A DNA stretch of 39,518 nt from the NCBI GenBank assembly GCA_035641235.1, contig DASQUP010000045.1, positions 1 to 39,518 on the forward strand, read 5' to 3'. Within the stretch, counting starts at the first letter, position 1; every line of letters starts with the position of its first letter. Positions 38,602 to 39,518 of the stretch are shown here, piece by piece. The position numbers were made by a program, and so were the translations under genes. The notes beneath the pieces are model-generated. The model did no database searches. It saw only the letters and a list, made by a program, of their open reading frames with translations, and had not been told where the DNA came from. The DNA is from DASQUP01 sp035641235. GTDB taxonomy: Bacteria; Actinomycetota; CADDZG01; WHSQ01.

Positions 38602-39369
38602 TCAGAATGTCGACGTCTCCGTCGACATTCTGGCGCGCCGGCGCAAAGCTTGGATGTCTCGGATCGCGATGCGGCGGCCTTTGATCTCTATTGAGCCTCG
38701 CCGTTCAATGGCATGCAGAATCTGACTGACGCTCTGCCTCGACCCCCCGACCATGCTGGCCAGTTCTTTCTGGGTCAGATGAAGGTCCAGAGTGAGGTCG
38801 CCCTCAGCAGACCGACCGGTGGCTGCAGTTTGCTGGTCCACAAACCTCACGAGCAACTTCGCCACGCGGCCGTATAGATCTAGGAACATGAAATCTGCGG
38901 TCTGGTCGCTGATCCGGCGCAGTTGCCGGCCGATCGCCCTCATCAACGATTCGACTAAGGGCATGTTGCCGTCCAGGATGCCGTAGAACGTTGAGCGCCC
39001 AAGGACAAGGAGATCGACGGAGGTCAGCGCCTCGGCCGAGGCGGACCGGGCGCCGCCATCGACCAACGCGAGCTCGCCGAAGACGTCTGGTTCTCGGAGC
39101 GTCACAAGCACCATCTCGTTCCCTTGCTCGGACGTGACGAAGATCTTCACAAGTCCGCCGGCGATGACGAAGAGAGCATCCCCTGGGTCCCCCTCGCAGA
39201 ACACCAGGTGACCCTTCTTGTAGCTGCGTTCAACGCAACTTCGAGCCACCAGGACGCGCTGGTCGAAACTGAGCCCGGAGAAGATCGTTGTGCGGCCGAG
39301 GAGTTCGGCTCGGCCCTCTACACCCAGGCCCCCAGGTCGAGACCGAGGCCCTGCCCGCTCCATGGACAT
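38602..39369 (-). CDS. Crp/Fnr-family transcriptional regulator
   Basis: This 255-residue protein has a cyclic-nucleotide-binding domain at about 28-140: KKGHLVFCEGDPGDALFVIAGGLVKIFV, and phosphate-binding cassette FGELALVDGGARSASAEAL with the Arg-Ser of cAMP-binding members. A long dimer helix follows. The winged helix-turn-helix is LTQKELASMVGGSRQSVSQILHAIERRGSIEIKGRRIAI. No Fe-S cysteine cluster is visible. GGAG lies 8 nt before ATG 39369. The pocket suggests cAMP sensing. A GTGA-N6-TCAC box at 36058 is a possible target. Confidence 0.92.
   Translation of the reverse strand: MSMERAGPRSRPGGLGVEGRAELLGRTTIFSGLSFDQRVLVARSCVERSYKKGHLVFCEGDPGDALFVIAGGLVKIFVTSEQGNEMVLVTLREPDVFGELALVDGGARSASAEALTSVDLLVLGRSTFYGILDGNMPLVESLMRAIGRQLRRISDQTADFMFLDLYGRVAKLLVRFVDQQTAATGRSAEGDLTLDLHLTQKELASMVGGSRQSVSQILHAIERRGSIEIKGRRIAIRDIQALRRRARMSTETSTF
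38603..38632 (-). terminator. Perfect 13-bp hairpin overlapping the end of the Crp/Fnr gene
   Basis: CAGAATGTCGACG (38603-38615) pairs perfectly with CGTCGACATTCTG (38620-38632) around TCTC. It encodes the last residues (STETSTF) and the stop, so the coding end and a probable terminator coincide. No T-run follows. Confidence 0.55.
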
Positions 39370-39518
39370 TTGCTGCTCTCCACGTCCGTTAATCCGATGC
39401 TCGTCCAGCCTAGAGCGACGGATCGCGGCGTCCTAGTGGTTTCATAAACAACCTTCGTCCGTCGCGACCCCAGCAGCTGAAACTACCGGCGCGGCACGAC
39501 CACAAGCTTTCGGTGCGG
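39370..39518. other. Upstream region of the Crp/Fnr gene
   Basis: The last 149 bp hold no gene start that I can support on either strand. They should contain the promoter of the minus-strand Crp/Fnr gene. I could not identify convincing hexamers or an autoregulatory GTGA-N6-TCAC box. Confidence 0.4.

Overview
The window looks like a chromosomal stretch from a high-G+C actinobacterium, probably an uncultured or environmental lineage. The evidence is TTG/GTG starts with purine-rich Shine-Dalgarno sites, an ECF42-type sigma factor beside a DGPF protein, a DrrA-like ABC exporter, and the MoxR/DUF58/DUF4350/DUF4129/RDD/SpoIIM set often seen in Actinomycetota. I saw no rRNA, tRNA, CRISPR array or insertion sequence. 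The organism is inferred from gene content only.

Region 1 (1-16.3 kb) is a catabolic island for an aromatic or similar acid handled as a CoA thioester. It holds a truncated TetR regulator and its full-length paralogue, an amidohydrolase, a benzoate-CoA-ligase-like enzyme, two paralogous aldehyde dehydrogenases in divergent operons, two crotonases, a PaaABCD-like oxygenase operon with unusually split subunits, a gamma-carbonic-anhydrase/PaaY-like protein, and a complete branched-chain-amino-acid-type ABC importer. Three near-identical palindromes built on GACTGACCGGTCAGTC lie upstream of the aldehyde dehydrogenase, oxygenase and importer operons. They suggest one regulon run by the TetR pair. 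My reading, which is inference, is uptake, CoA activation, ring epoxidation, ring opening with aldehyde oxidation, then beta-oxidation-like steps.

Region 2 (16.3-23.4 kb) is mixed. It has an RTX C-terminal remnant, a DUF1905 protein with an SMP-30-like lactonase, a DGPF protein with an ECF42-like sigma factor, and an L,D-transpeptidase. It ends in an ECF sigma factor, a zinc-type anti-sigma factor and an ArsM-like methyltransferase. The methyltransferase frame is interrupted by a single UGA exactly where ArsM-type enzymes carry a conserved Cys (motif WAG-Cys-V-S-G-A). An 8-bp hairpin with a CGUGA loop starts 13 nt after the UGA, so this is a candidate selenoprotein.

Region 3 (23.4-30.3 kb) is the RDD, SpoIIM, DUF58, MoxR, DUF4350, DUF4129 and polytopic membrane protein cluster, packed with almost no intergenic DNA around the SpoIIM gene.

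Region 4 (30.4-39.5 kb) has a small membrane protein, a VOC protein, a three-gene ABC-2 exporter, a third ECF-type sigma factor fused to a SnoaL-like domain, a TfoX-N protein, a DedA protein, and a cupredoxin-like lipoprotein with a CRP-like box upstream. It ends with a compact promoter/21-codon ORF/terminator unit, a class III nucleotide cyclase, a small membrane protein and a Crp/Fnr regulator. The cyclase, CRP-like box and Crp gene may form a local cAMP circuit.
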